Shown in pieces: positions 46,706-59,559 of a stretch of 64,000 nt of DNA. This DNA is from Malurus cyaneus samueli (taxonomy: Eukaryota > Chordata > Aves > Passeriformes > Maluridae): NCBI GenBank assembly GCA_009741485.1, contig CM019218.1:37758387-37822386 (forward strand), in the 5' to 3' direction. The stretch's first letter is position 1, and each line of letters opens with the position of its first letter. The position numbers were made by a program, and so were the translations under genes. The notes under the pieces are model-generated. The model was not told where the DNA came from. It searched no databases and saw nothing but the letters and a program-made list of their open reading frames with translations.

Positions 46706-49700
46706 AAGTTTAAAAATTACTCCTCACACTCAAAACTAAATGTTAGTTATTATTCAGTGGAAATCTGCTCAGTGTCATGGCTTCTTCAGCTCTATTAAGG
46801 GCAGATGGTCTGTATCAGAAATTTCATTTAACCAGCTTCAATGACTATTAAAAAAGCCCTTCAGGGTCTAACCAATATCTGACATCTGACAGTGCCCCAA
46901 ACTGCATGTAGAGCAAAGAAAATTCCACAGCAGAGCTTCAGTAGGGCACTGTCCAGCAGGGACTGCCCAAGACAGAAAAGTTGCCTTTTTAATATTCTCA
47001 GGGACAGATTCTTCACTTCTTTTTTCCTTAAATTTGCTTCAGACTGGGCTGCTGAAGAACCATGAGGCATCTGGAAATTGTAATCACCAAGGAGTGGTAA
47101 CACAAGAGTGTTTGCGAGCATCAGGCTCTTGTGACGGGCTGCATCTCCTCTCTTGTCCATCTGCAACGCCCATCTGGGAACACAAGTTAAAATGCCACCT
47201 TTCCCAATATTTGCTGAATGTTTCATGTCAGGAACACAAGTTTATCTTCCTCAAATGTTTGGTCTGCTGTATTTAACAAGGCCTTTATCACCAGAGGCAA
47301 AATGTGCTTGAGATTTATATTATGTGGCAATCACTTCTTGATTCACCTTCGCTTTGCACTTCACCTTGATGTAACCTGTTTTGTGACAAGGGTGTTGAGC
47401 AACTTTTCCTTTCGAGAGCCTGTTGACTGCAATGCCATGGCTTCTTTCATGGCCACAGGTGCAGTGGGGTCCTGCTCTGCAAGTCTGTGGTCCACCAGCT
47501 TCTGTACCTCATTTTGCTTGATGCCAGTTGTTCCTTTCACATGAAAGAAGTCTTTTGGTCCATGTGACATCTGGTTTAAACAGCAAGCCAGTTTGTGAGT
47601 GTGTGTTTAGGTAGGTGCACAGCACAGAAACATGTCTGAATAACCAGTGCAGATAGGGTTCAGTTTAACATGATATGAGTTTTGCCCGCTCATAAGTTCC
47701 CTGCCCCTTGTCAGCTGCACTCAGCACAGTGCTCAGCACAGTGCTATTCCTCCCTTTCCCATGTGCCACAACCTCTACTGCGTGTTTCCATCTGCCCCAC
47801 ATATCCTGTGCTGCAGAGAGCAAGCAGGATTCAGACTCAATATGAGGTGACAGTGCAGAGAGGAAGACTCTACAGCTTTCCCTCTGCCTAGCCCAGTTTT
47901 GTTCATGCAACCAAGGGTTACTCATTCTCCTGCAGCGCCAAATGGTTTAGCACTGACAGCACCTTCTGGCCCAGACATCCCAGCAACCATTCACATCCAG
48001 CTATCCTGCTTGCCCCAGAGAATGCACACTGATGCAGGGTGAGGTTCCTCCAGCCCCATCCACAGCAAGAGCTGATAAAAGCCCTCTCCCCACTGCTGGC
48101 TGCCCAGTCCCAGGGCTGGGGAACGCCAGGGTTCCACAAGTGTTCGGCACCTGCTGCCTACCCCAGCTCCCAGCTGCTGCCTGGCCAGCCCTGTTCTCCC
48201 TCTTGGCTGCGGGAAGCAGCCGCTGAAAGGTGATCTGCCTGACTCGATGTGAAAGGGATTTCACTGGTGTTAGGACACTTGATGACAGGGGGGAGGGAGG
48301 ATTGAAATGAACTCCTTCCATCTTTCTGATGCAAAATGAGTGCAGACACATTGCTTTAATATCTTCTTTGTAATTCATTTCCTCCAGCAAAGACTGAAGA
48401 CTTGATTCTTTATGTGTCTCTGGGTTTATGCCAGCAAACTACTTGCAAACTGACCCATCTGGAAGAGACAGGGGTCATTAGTAGTTCTGATCCAGCTCTT
48501 TGTATACTCTCCATGATGGGATTTAGCCCTATATGAGTATTGAGAGTTAATATGCTCCTTTAAGCGGTTATTAAACTGCATAATACAACAGCCTTTACCT
48601 TTTCTCTTCATTAAGACCTTGTATTTCTCAGACTGTGTCCTGATGTCTTGTCTGCCACTAGTAAGAAGCCTCAGTTGAGTCTGTGAATAAGAATGGTTTC
48701 AGCATAACCCCTCAGTAACCAATTTCAGCTGCTGTTCAGTGGGCAGCATCGATGCCTGCAGTTTCAGATTCACCAAAGATCTCTGCATGGAAGGACGAAA
48801 CGTCTGTCTGGAAGAGAAGTCAGTTCTGCTTGAAATATGCCAATCATCTCTCACCTCCAGAAAGAAACCCAAAGATCTAGGCTCAGACAATTCCTGGTCT
48901 TCTTTGCAGAGCCTTCATCCCAGACCTTTTATTAAACTGAGATCACACCCAATCCTGAAAAATCCTTGGGGTCAGCATATACCTTGAAGGGAATGAGCAA
49001 CAAGCAAGGACTCTAAGGTATTGCCCACAAGCACCTGCTTGTGCCATGCTCCTTGTTGCCAGAATTCTCTCTGCTGGGAGAATTCCTTAATGTCACGAAC
49101 AGAAGGAACAGGAGACAAGGCCACTGCATTTTTCTTGCTGTTGATGTTGCCACTGACCATTTCAGATCTAGGTACGCCAAGTTTTGTCCCAAACTTCGTT
49201 CCTGTTATATGATTAAGTCAGGCATATTGCTTGTTTAATGTAAATTTTGTTTGGAGTTAATTTGTGTTCAGGAGCTTGAAGGCCTTTGGGCAAGATATTC
49301 CTGTAGATGAAAGCCTGTTATTAGTGTTTGTTACATTGAATAACACCTGTAAGCATTATGTAGTGCCAGCACATTTGTCCCTGCAGGGAAAGGAGACTTG
49401 GTTGTTCCATCCCAGAGCCAGTGCCATCTGGTTTGGTACTTATTCAGTGCAGAAAGTACAAAGACTGCACGTTTTCCATTAGAAGGCTTACTGACACTGA
49501 TGGCTCCATTTATGAGCCAGTTTTAGTAAATTGAATTTATTTGGAAATATACATGGCCTCTGAATCAGCTCAAACTGTCTTTTAACTTTATCTGTCTGTG
49601 CTGTGCATGTTGATGGAAACATTTAACCCATTTAGTTTGGAGTGCTGTCTCCAAGTCCTGCTGAAATTGCAGATCCAAATGTTTGTTCATCAGTGTGGAC

Positions 49701-51229
49701 ACACTATGCCCAAAGCTGACAGCTAGCCTTTCCTAAAGAAGAAGATACTTATGAAATAAAACTTGGTCTAGGAAAGAAATGTTTTGGACCAGATAAGATC
49801 TCCAATTATCAAAGAGCATTGAAAACCTTTGCAAAATATTATTGCCAAATATTACAAATTCTGTGTATTTCTTACAGTAATTCAACCTTTTCCCTCTCTC
49901 TTTTTTTATTTTTTTTTTCTGGAGGGTGGGTAGAAAGGGTTATCTTGACTTGAAGACACTGTTTTTAATCCAGTCATTAAGTCTGCACACAGTTCCTTTG
50001 GTGTTTTAATTTTTCTCATGGATCCACTGGTGGAATCAGAAGCTTGACTTGAATGCTGCCTTCTAAATGCTATCCTTATGCAAGGTTGTTGCAGAATAAA
50101 TGGAAGTTGCCAGTCTTGGCAGACTTAAAAACAAAGTAGGCTTTTATTCACATGAAAAATAGCTTTGTCAATAGCTTTTCTTCATAACTACTGCAAGTCT
50201 TCCCTTTAAGGCATAAACTAAGTTCAGCCACACTATAAGACTGCTGAAATCAATTCCTGTCAATAAATTCACACCTTTTTGAAAAACTGGTGACATGTTT
50301 TCTCTTTAGCTACTCAGTGGTTCCCATCGTAAAAAAGGCAAATTTTCTGACAACTCATCAGTCCTAAGAGGGTGGGCAGCATAACCCACTTGTAGTGATT
50401 TCCTGAGATACAGCAAGGATTTTCCTTCCCTCAGCATACAGTCTCCTTCAGTGGATTGTTGAGACAACAAAATTGCCAACTATTGGAAGTTAGCATGTCT
50501 TCCCTTGGGCATGTAATTGTCTAGAAACTGCAGAGTCAGCAGTCCTAAATGAGCTGATGAACCTGTTTGTCTATGATCTAACACATCACAGAATGTCCAA
50601 TTAAATATGTCTCAAAACGTCAGATTTCTCAATCAAATTGCTATTCTGGTTCTTGTTACTAAAGCATCTCACTGTTTGAATATCAGCGTTGCTACACCAT
50701 TATCTCTGCTGCAATTTTAAAATTTATTCTAAGTGAAGATTTTCCCTGTACTGGAGCTAGAAGTTAAGGATTCAAAAGGCTTTTTGTGCCATGGCTTAGA
50801 TGCAGTACTGCAAACTCTCATCTGTCAGCTCTAGCCCTGCAAAAATAACCTGCTGATCTGTACACGGAGGTGCTTGGTAGCACTGGTAGCCTCATTTCCA
50901 GCCGTGTCACAGAGATGGAAGATTTTGATCAAAAAACTTAAATCTCTTCCTGTATTCTGATTTATCCACCAGGTGGATGGAATAGGTGACCCTTTCCACC
51001 TTCTTTAAGAAGAACAGCTGTAAAGTATACTTTGCTGCTCTAGCTGATCATTCCCATGGAGTAACGCACAGGCTTCATTTTCATTAATGGTTACACATGT
51101 GGCACAGTGAATGGAAGCAAGGGGGGAGAGGTTCTCTTTCCTATGCATGTCCTTTTTATGTCTTTTACTTCGCAGAGAGAAACTCCCTCCCAAAAAACAA
51201 ACCAGCTGTTCCTTTACTACCCTTTCTTA
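46706..51229. other. Non-coding stretch, nothing firm recognised
   Basis: A 12-base tandem duplication (CAGCACAGTGCT) lies at about 47719-47743. A GC-richer part at 48000-48240 carries opposed frames without domains. A T-rich run lies near 49900. A CTCF-like, near-palindromic CCACCAGGTGG word sits at 50966-50976. No coding gene or repeat family is recognised. Confidence 0.55.
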
Positions 51230-51440
51230 GAAGACAGTTGCAGGAGTGAAGGAATTAATGAAATGCCAGATTAGACTGCTGGTGCTCATTAACAGATTCA
51301 GTGGCAACCACTACCTTGTCTTTTTAAAGGAAGCTTGACATCACACAAAACACCTGTCTAATTGTGCAGTAATGCACAAAAATTAGCTGTGGTGGAAATG
51401 TCTTTCTGACCTTCACATGTTCGGCATTGTGCCATGGAGC
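51230..51440. promoter_or_regulatory. Candidate conserved non-coding element
   Basis: Repeat-free segment with a palindromic core TTGTGCA-GTAA-TGCACAA (51362-51379) set between CTAATT and AATTAG words, plus CATTAA and TTAATGAAA words at the left. Dense homeodomain-type words suggest an enhancer. Conservation untested. Confidence 0.35.
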
Positions 51441-51694
51441 ATCAGATTTTCTTATCCTAAATATAACCAAATGCTAGTCAGATTTTTTTTCCCTTTCTTT
51501 CCTTAATTTACTGCACTGGACTTTCAACTTTCTGTGGTTGAGACTTCCACAGTCTGACTGTAAATGAAAATTTTTGTAAAGCTCAGTTTGGGTATCAAAT
51601 GTGTGCCTAAGATGTCCAAAGGAGCTACTATTAGATATTCAGAAGCCAAACAGGTTGTTAAATCTGTGCATATATGTGTGTGTATTTACTTGTT
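51441..51694. other. Non-coding stretch, nothing recognised
   Basis: AT-rich unique DNA with a short TATGTGTGTGTAT run near 51670. Confidence 0.5.
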
Positions 51695-52190
51695 TTAAAA
51701 CAGGACAGAGGAAAATTTTGCAAATTTCAAATCTTGAAAAAGCGTGGGGCCAGCCTTGGGCTCTCCTCTGAGCCAGCAGTGCTCTACAGAGTGGTACACA
51801 TTTTGTGAGATACATGGCCAAAAGCATTGGCCCCACAGGTTCCTCTCCACCAGCTGCAGGAGCCACAGGTCGAGTACAGGGATATCCCCAAACAGGACAT
51901 GTTGCCAACAATACAGTCTCACTCTAACTTGTAACAAATGGAATTGTGGAAAATTAAGGTATATTTGGTTGTCAGGAGTGCCTTCTAGAACCCAGAGGAT
52001 ACCCAGAACTATTGGTACACGTGCATTGGTGGAAGAGCCCATGGCCTTGAATGCCATGCAGGGAGATACTAACACCTTTGAAAGTTTGAATGAAGTTGGT
52101 TTCCTTCTCATCTCCATTATGGTACTGCTAGGGACCCCAGACAGCGCTGTATTTGTGAAGCACTCCCCCTGCACTAAGCACATTTTTTAA
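51695..52190. other. Segment open on both strands, possible decayed retrocopy
   Basis: A minus frame of 162 codons (51695-52183) and a plus frame of 148 codons (51744-52190) overlap almost completely. The minus product has hydrophobic stretches with several Trp and Cys residues. I recognise no family. Long opposed frames in a region of average composition are less expected than in GC-rich DNA, so an old retrocopy or mobile-element body is possible, but unproven. Confidence 0.2.
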
Positions 52191-52274
52191 ATAAGCCTGA
52201 AAAAAAGGCTCAGTGGGAAAAGAGAAAGGGGACACTACGTATCCTATTCCATTCAATTACAGCCAGGGAAAAGC

Positions 52275-52345
52275 AGAAGGAAAGACAACCTTAAGAAGTC
52301 ATCTAGCCTGTCATCCTGCCTGAAGGCAGTGGGTACCATCTCATA
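52275..52345 (-). mobile_element. Ancient CR1 LINE 3'-end fragment
   Basis: The plus strand reads ACCTTAAGAAGTCATCTAGCC followed by CCTGCCTGAAGGCAG. This is the reverse complement of the CR1 3' region, whose typical form is ACCTTAAAGATCATCTAGTCC then CCCTGCC...GGCAGG. The copy is short and diverged, and the terminal octamer repeat is not visible. Recognised from the family motif, not by alignment. Confidence 0.65.
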
Positions 52346-52376
52346 ATTTGATGCAAAATGAAATGGGCTGAAGGAC

Positions 52377-52415
52377 TTTTTTTTTTTTCCCAGCCAGGAT
52401 TTACAAAAAAAAAAA
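52377..52415. repeat. T12 and A11 runs facing each other
   Basis: A run of 12 T (52377-52388) and a run of 11 A (52405-52415) are separated by 16 bases, giving a simple inverted repeat just beyond the CR1 fragment. Confidence 0.85.
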
Positions 52416-54714
52416 GTTTGTCTTCATGCAGTTTAAAGCTGGTTTAGACCTCTTCACTGCAAATAGTTGATGTATTTTGTTGATCAAAATCACCAGTAAT
52501 TTTCATTTTAAAATAATGTCATATCAAAAACCATTTTTTTCTCCTCAAAAGACAAATTAAAAAGATGAATCTTCATTCAGTTTCATTTAAAGTTTTAAAT
52601 TAATAAAGTGAAAAATAGCTTTTTCTTTCCTTTTTCTCTATATTAGATCTAAGCTCAGCCCTTTCCTGTTTCTGTTTACAATTGCCTTTAGCTGGGTTTT
52701 TGGAAAATTAGCTCTTGCTATACTACCCTTGTACAGTGGTCTTTGTCTATATAGTTAACTTGTGCCTTTAATGCATCTGAATTTCTTTGCATTTTCATGT
52801 CCTTCTTTTCTACCTGCATTTAAACTAGCTTGAAGTTTCTGTCCTCTTTAATTCCTTAACTTGTGCCATTTTATTGCCATGATTAAGTAGCTGTCCCTAG
52901 GTAGCAGCAATGAAAATGTGAGTTTTCCCATCACATTCACTTATCTGCTAGTTGCTGGAATTAAGATTAATTATAGTTGTCAGCACATAACTAAAATCAC
53001 AAATGTCAATTTCCTCTTTTCACATTTTTCCCTGTCAGGATAAATTGCATAATCATCACTTAATACCAAGCTCTTGTTTCCCTAATAATATGCTGCAGCT
53101 AAACGTTTACCAAGGGGAGCCCAAGGAAAACACACGAAACCTGAGAGGGTAAATACAGCACGGGAAAGCACAACCGCGATAAGGCTGGTGCCACAGCTGG
53201 AGAGAAACCTTCTCAGGGACTCAAGAACCTAACCTTGCTGGCAGTGCTTCCATGGGCCACAGCGGTGGGCTTTGCTCTGTTGGGAGTGACTGCTCAAAGA
53301 ATGAACACCTTGGGAGATTGACCGGTGGTATATCTCTTCCTAGAACAGGGGCCAGCAATCAGGCAGAGATTTTCATAAATCTTTGCCAGGAAGGGGCTCT
53401 GCAGGTCCAGGAAGAGATCTGGGCTGCAAATGCTGGACTGCAGCCCACATCTTTGATGTGAGCAGTTTGTTAGAGCCTTCCTTTGAATACGTGCTCTTGT
53501 CACCTTCCCAGCATCTCAGTGTGCCTGACACCATATAGGTCTCCTGCAGGGTTGTGTCACTTTGGACTGCTCTGTCTGGCCTGCTCGTGTGGCTCATGTT
53601 CTTGCTATACACACTCACCTCCCAAGCGTGTAGCTAGATCATGGCACAAGGATGTGCATGGGGAATCTTATTTCCAAGTCAGGATCCCAGAAATGGCATC
53701 AACACACAATCAACACAGTTTATTGCCCTAAACCCCTTCCTGATCCCATTCTATATACCTATGTCAACACCGAGAATCGCACACTAGCTGTTCCCACAAT
53801 CTATCTTTGTGCTGGTTTTTAGGCTCTACTTCTCTGTGTTTTCTGCCTTAGTAACGTTGGACAAAATGTACAAAAATCTATGCTCCCATGGTCTTTAACA
53901 CAGGACTGGGAAGGAATTGCCCCTTGTACCTTTACTCCATGTCCTGCTCAGGCACCAATTTTCCCTCCGAAGAATTCCTCTCTTTCCTCTGATCTTCCAA
54001 GAAGGAATTTCAGAAAATTCATCTCCAGTTGTAGGTACTACCTGCAGCTGGATGAAGGTTGTCTGTTTTTGACAAACTGAAACTCAGTCTTCTCTTTTTA
54101 TCTCCCTTAAAAAAACAACAAACAAACAACTTCAGAGATTTACCATTAAAAGAAATTTTTAAATATATTTAAAAGAGAAAGTCATAATTTCCTTTAAGAA
54201 AACTCTGTATTTTACCTTCCAGCTCTTAAGCCAGAGAGTATGCTCAAATCTTGATTCTCAATTGTTAGTCCTTTCATTCTCATAATGCTTTCTAAGCAAA
54301 TTTCCTACTAAAAAAAAAAATAAATTTTAGTATCAAGTTCATTCAGAGAGTTCAGCACTACAAAGTGAGAGAAATATATGACTTCTGACCTACTATATCA
54401 ACACTAGACTTGTGTGCAAACCAGAATGAAAATATCACTTAGTCAAGACCTTTTGGTAGTTACTGTTTTCTTTCAAGTTCCTTGGTTTAAACGGATTTTT
54501 TTAAATCAATTGCCATTGGTCTTCTTAATTTTTGGGTTGTTTGCTTTTTATTATTGTCCGCTGATTTCACGAGCTATATGCAGGAATTTATAGGTGTGCT
54601 TACAGATGTCTACTGTTTGAAAAACTGGCCCTATAAAGGGACTTTGCCCACCTTCTAACATTTGGGAAGATCTTTGACATCCAAAATAAAGGAAAACTCC
54701 AAAACTCACTGTCC
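52416..54714. other. Non-coding stretch, nothing recognised
   Basis: AT-rich except 53100-53700. Short A runs occur near 54110 and 54310. The frames at 53252-53731 overlap on both strands without domains. Confidence 0.6.
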
Positions 54715-54966
54715 TCAGGAGAACCTGCTCACCAGACATGCAGTGTGAATAATCAGAGCAGAGGAGCTGGTGAGGGATTTGCAGGAGGGAACAGGATGCT
54801 CTGGAGGCACTGAAGCAATAGGAACACCGGGGTCTGGCCCATGCCCCTCACCTGGAAGCAGCAAGGCATCCTGCAGCCCTTCAGCTTGCAGGGTGACCAC
54901 CTGGAAAATGTGTGGCTAAATTGCTGAATTGCCTGCAGAAAAAAAAAAAAAAAAAAAAAAAAAAAA
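54715..54966 (+). repeat. GC-richer segment ending in an A28 run
   Basis: A 28-base A run (54939-54966) directly follows about 220 bases of GC-richer unique sequence that stands out from AT-rich flanks. This layout could mark an old retroposed transcript with its poly(A) tail. I find no poly(A) signal just upstream, no recognisable gene and no flanking duplication, so a plain homopolymer is equally likely. Confidence 0.4.
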
Positions 54967-57639
54967 CCACATATTGTAAAACTAGATACTTAAGACTCTT
55001 GAATAGAGTTCAGTGTGATCCTTGGCTTCCACAGGTGTGACAGCTCTTCTTCAGAGACACAGAGCAAAGGAGCCCCCTCAGCAGAGGTAATGGGTGCCAG
55101 AAGCCTTTTTTCTTTCTGATTTGGCTGTTTTGGCTTTATCCCAGACCCTTATGAAGTGCTCTGGGAAGCTGGTGTGTAAAAGGAGAGAGGGAGAAGAGCT
55201 AGGATGACATTTCGCAGTGCATGTGCTAAATTCAGCTGCCAGCTTTCACTGCTTTCCCACAGACAGCACCCTTCCCAAACCCTTCTCCCCAATCTCCTAA
55301 TCCTCCAGCCTTCTCTGAGGGTTGTGGTGTAGCTGTGGCACCACCAGTGGTGAGACTGGGGAGCCAAGTATTTCCATCTCACTTTCCAACAAGTAGAGCT
55401 GCTTCCCTCCTGGCCCCACATCAGCCCCACAGCCCATCAAACATACCCTTGTGCTTAATGGAAATGGGCAGAGATAAATTGACTCCAGTGTCAGAGGAGC
55501 AGATCATGGAATTATTTTAATAGAGTCAGCATATCAAACAGTGTAGCCATTTGGCTTGATGTGTTTCCTATGGCTTCTTTTTTTCATAGAAAGCTGTCTG
55601 CATGCTTTTGGGCATATGCCTACTGGCTGCAGTGCCAGGATACAGCAGGAACACAGAAAGGACGTGCTTTTTCTCCTCTATTATGTCAGAAGAAACAAGC
55701 TGCCAAAATGAAAAGGTGCCACATGAGATCCTGCTGCTTCTTTCTGGGGCTCAGAGGCAGCAAAAGCATGATGTTACTTCACCCCTTAAAAAACGCTCAG
55801 TGGGTTTGGGATAAGAAATGTACCAGTAAAGGGAGCACGCAGCAGAATGTGCTGCATTATTTTTACTCTCCTAAAAAACTACTTCTCCAGGCAGGCTTGT
55901 CTAAGGGAATCACGGCTCCCTGAAGACAAACCTCCCTCCGACCATTCTCTCACTTGGGTCACACACTTGAATAATATAATTCTTTGTTTGGTTTATTTTC
56001 TTTTCTAAAAAAGCTTTTATTTTTCACTGCAGTCAATCCAAAGCCTTCCATAACAATGGAATCTGTCAATAGCTTCCAGACCTTCTCACACTTCCCACCA
56101 AAAGCTCTTTAAACATTTGTAATGTCCAAAATAGTGGTAATTAGCATTTTGCCCCTTCTTAGATGATGTCATGTTCACTGACTGATACAGTCAGAGTGGC
56201 TCAGCAGGCTAGCTCTCCAACTAGAGAAATACTTTTCTATCTATAGGAACGATAATGTGTACTATCGTCCTCTGCACTGTGAGACAGATCAAAGCTAGGG
56301 GCAGAGATGCTGTTCCCTGGCTGGAGAGCTTTTTTTTGTTGGAATAGGGTAATCACTAGCCAAAAAATGCTAAATGCTGCTACTAATTTTTCAGTGTTTT
56401 GTGTATGCTGTTGAAATCTGTGAAATGCTGGAGACTTGCATGTTTCTTTCTGTATTTCATCCTAATCTGAACTTTTCTAGCAAGCAAGAAATACATGACA
56501 ATAGTGCTTTAATTTGCAAAAACACTTGCAAACCAGTTCCAGTACTTGTGACCAGCTGTCAATTAAAGTATGAATCCTAATCCTGTTCCTCTCAATACAG
56601 AAGCGGTTTGTTTTCTCATACATTTTCTCATCAATGGCACTGTGGAGGTTCCTAGATCTCAGGTTTAGCTTCTCTGTAAGGCTGAGGGTAGCACACAGGC
56701 TGTGAACAGCAAGGGTTACAGATACACAGGCTGGTAGCCATGAGAGCCAAGCTAGCAGGATGCAGAGCCTCCAGTACTGCCAGCTCGTGTGGACAGTTTT
56801 ATGTGCCATTTCTCTGCCTCCTGCTTCATAGGCGGGATAAACAGTGTGTGAAAGGAGCCAAGAACACATTTTATGTGAACATCACGTACTGTAAGGGACG
56901 TGTCTCTGCCATCTTCCAGCCACGGTTCCTTTTACAAGAAGTTAGCCACTCAAGAAAAATTCCATCTTCTCCCTGGTCTGTATTTTTAAAGTGTGTCAAG
57001 AAGAGGTTATTAACAGACTAAAGGAGCACAATATCCACAGCACATATTGGCGGGGGAGGCAGACAGCTTCAGAGAGATGTGAGCTGGTGTCACCCTGGAG
57101 GAGCTGTGGGGACATTTCCCAGCCAGAGGCAGCTGGACCGGTGTGCCCTGGGCCCAACAAGTGTGTCCCCACAGCTCTTCATTCACTTTGCAGTCAGGTA
57201 GCTCTCTCCTCTGCTGCAACAGAGATTGTTCTGGCACTGTCCTTCCTAGGGCACTTGACCTTCCACCCCATTGTTTTGTGCTGCACATTTCAGTGGCTGC
57301 AGAGGCACTTACAAGATGGAAGCTTACACGGTTTCTAAGCAGCAAAGTTCTGTGCCACCCCTCACTCCTGGGCCTTCCCTGATACGAATAAACTCCTTAT
57401 TCAGGGAATATGCAAAGCACACTTTTTTCCTGAAAGCTAGGGTCTTTTCTTGTACAGATGAGCTAAACACAAGGGAAAATATGTATTGTTTTGTCAGTTC
57501 AAAGTCAAAGTTTTCTGTCTAGGAACAAGGGTTTTACCAATGAGTATTGATATATACATCTTCATTTAATATGGGCACTAGAAAACCTGTACTGTTTTGT
57601 CTGAGGAGATACCAGGGAGATACTAAAGGTTGAATTAGC
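54967..57639. other. Non-coding stretch, nothing recognised
   Basis: Mixed unique DNA. A plus frame of 120 codons at 55561-55923 and opposed frames at 56477-57345 show no domain. Confidence 0.6.
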
Positions 57640-57660
57640 TTTTTTTTTTTTTTTTTTTTT
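57640..57660 (+). repeat. T21 homopolymer
   Basis: Twenty-one consecutive T bases. On minus it would be an A tail following the GC-balanced segment to the right, but no retroposed body is recognised. Confidence 0.97.
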
Positions 57661-57790
57661 GGCCTGGAGTTAAATCAATTCCAGACTCTATTAATTTGAG
57701 CAAATGCCCCTGGTCCCATTGCCTGGCTATCCAGAGCTATTGTATAACAACTAATTGGTCTATATGTCCCCTTCAATAAGGTAAGGCTGC
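57661..57790. promoter_or_regulatory. Candidate conserved non-coding element
   Basis: Repeat-free segment with ATTAATTTGAGCAAATG and AACAACTAATTGGTC words directly left of a CpG-rich patch. Inferred from texture and position. Confidence 0.3.
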
Positions 57791-57794
57791 CACA

Positions 57795-57935
57795 GACACG
57801 GGGCTCGTGGAGCCCGTAAGAGATGCCTGGCCAGGGGGAACCGTGACACGCGGGGGATTGGGCACAGCCCCGCCGTGTTGTGTTAACCTACAGCCCCCGG
57901 GGTGCGCGCAGCTCCTCGGGAAGGGGACTGGGGCG
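57795..57935. promoter_or_regulatory. CpG-rich patch
   Basis: About 140 GC-rich bases hold roughly a dozen CpGs (for example ACACGCGGGGG, GGTGCGCGCAGC), the densest cluster in the window. It is shorter than a typical promoter island, and no coding exon is recognised beside it. It may be a small promoter (for example of a non-coding RNA) or part of the regulatory cluster that runs to about 60.1 kb. Confidence 0.4.
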
Positions 57936-59094
57936 AGGGGAGGCAGGAGGGTGAACAGTTCAGAGAGATTATGAACCAAAAGACAAATAAACACCACCCC
58001 AACCCCAAGCTCTGAGGATGGCGAAGGTTTATCTGTGCGTGTTGGGATGGCAGAAGAGGGAAAGTGGGACTTAGGGTTCCAAGTGGGGGTGGGCTGGGCT
58101 GGAAGCAGCCAGGTAGCCACAGCCTGGCAGCAGAGACATGGAGGCGAGGAGTCAGTGAGGAGCCAGGAAAGCTGCCAAGCTGCAGGAGTGGAGGAGAGGG
58201 GTGTCTGACCAGCCAAACCCAGCCCAAGGGCCTTGCTGTCACTCCCACAGATAGACCCGCCATGGCTCTGAGGGTGAGCAATAGCAGCCTCTACTCACAT
58301 GGGGATAGTGCTGAAAACTTACTGACCACCTCAGTGGGAGGAACATCCCCTCCGGATGTGGTGAAGGGGCAAGAACAAGGAGGCTGCAGCTGGTCTGGTG
58401 GCACAGGATGTGCCCCCCAGAGCTACTCCTTGGGGCTGATCCCAGTGCCTGGGCCAAGGAACATGTGTAAGAGCGCTAGGCCTGGGGGCTGCAGAGGGGG
58501 ATTCCATGAATGAACAGGCCTCTTTAGCTCCCAACCCAAGCAGGACTCCTTGTTAGAAAAGAGATTCTTATGGAAGACTCTGGCTGTCCTGGCCCCAGGA
58601 CAGGACTTCCCTCCCAGCAGGACTGTGAAGGCTTCAGCTTTCCCTCAGATGTGATGAGAGAGCCAGGCCAAACACTGGAGTTGCAGGAGAGTTTCCTGAT
58701 GGGGCACTGGGGCCAGGTTTTGGCTCACGGGTTTAATAACTGACACCAGGGGTAATTTTGGCTTCCTCCAGGCTTCTTTTCCCCTGTGAGCTTCTCTATC
58801 CAACCTCCAGCACCCTGTGGACTTGGGCCAAAGCTGGACTTGGGCCCAGCACTGGAGGTGACCCCAGGGCACAGAGCAGGACTGCACTCCGGCGCTGGGC
58901 TGATACAATGGCCCCATGTCCTTGTCCTGCAACACAATGAGAAGATGAATCTGGCAAAGGCTTCAGCCCTTTGGTACCGCCATTTCTTTTCCTCAGACAA
59001 GAAACAAAGAGGGGAGATCTGCTGTCACTAATGCAGGGTTGGATTGATGCTTTGTCTATAACGATCTTGAAAGCCCTGCTTCCTCCCATTTGAG
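57936..59094. other. GC-richer non-coding stretch
   Basis: Frames on both strands at 57773-58513 and 58645-59089 overlap because stops are rare in this composition. There is no domain, signal peptide or repeat. CCCAGC- and GGCTGG-type words are common. Confidence 0.5.
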
Positions 59095-59204
59095 TCTAGC
59101 CTGCCATGAATGTCCTTCATCAAATATGATAAATCTGCAATTAATAAATATCAGGCAAAGAAATAAAGATGTTATTAATTGGGGAAAAAAATTAAGTTCC
59201 CCCA
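59095..59204. promoter_or_regulatory. Candidate conserved AT-rich element
   Basis: AT-rich, repeat-free segment with clustered homeodomain words (GCAATTAATAAAT, GTTATTAATTGG) set between GC-rich neighbours. Inferred enhancer-like texture. Confidence 0.35.
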
Positions 59205-59312
59205 TCAAGGATGGGGGGAGAGGAGGGCTGAGGGGAGAAAGGGGAGGAAGCGGGTGTGCCAAGAGCAAAGGAAAAGGGAGAGCAAGAAAGGAGAGAGAGA
59301 GGGGACAGACAG
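59205..59312 (+). repeat. Purine-rich tract with G-quadruplex motif
   Basis: Mostly A and G. Bases 59213-59244 contain G-runs of 6, 3, 4 and 4 separated by loops of 6, 4 and 5 bases, a canonical plus-strand G-quadruplex pattern. Confidence 0.8.
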
Positions 59313-59559
59313 TGTGAACAGGAGAATGAAGAGGCAGGAAGGGGCAGTGGGAGAGGATGAGATACAGGCACAAAGAAACGGAATACCAAGGAGGACAAAG
59401 AGCGGTGTGGGGCAGATGGAGGGGATGGCTTGAATGTGTTTGTCTGCAGAAGAATACACACTAATTCTTGGAACAAGCCAGTCCCTTAAATCACCGCCGC
59501 AGGAGGGGAGCCATCCTAGGCTGGGCAGCCCCACGCACTCTGGGTGACAGGCCCATGGT
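59313..59559. other. Short non-coding spacer
   Basis: Purine-rich at the left, otherwise unique. Nothing recognised. Confidence 0.45.

Noticed and set aside
47719..47743. Tandem CAGCACAGTGCT duplication as a CRISPR or satellite array
   Set aside because: Only two 12-base units with no spacer; an ordinary slippage duplication.
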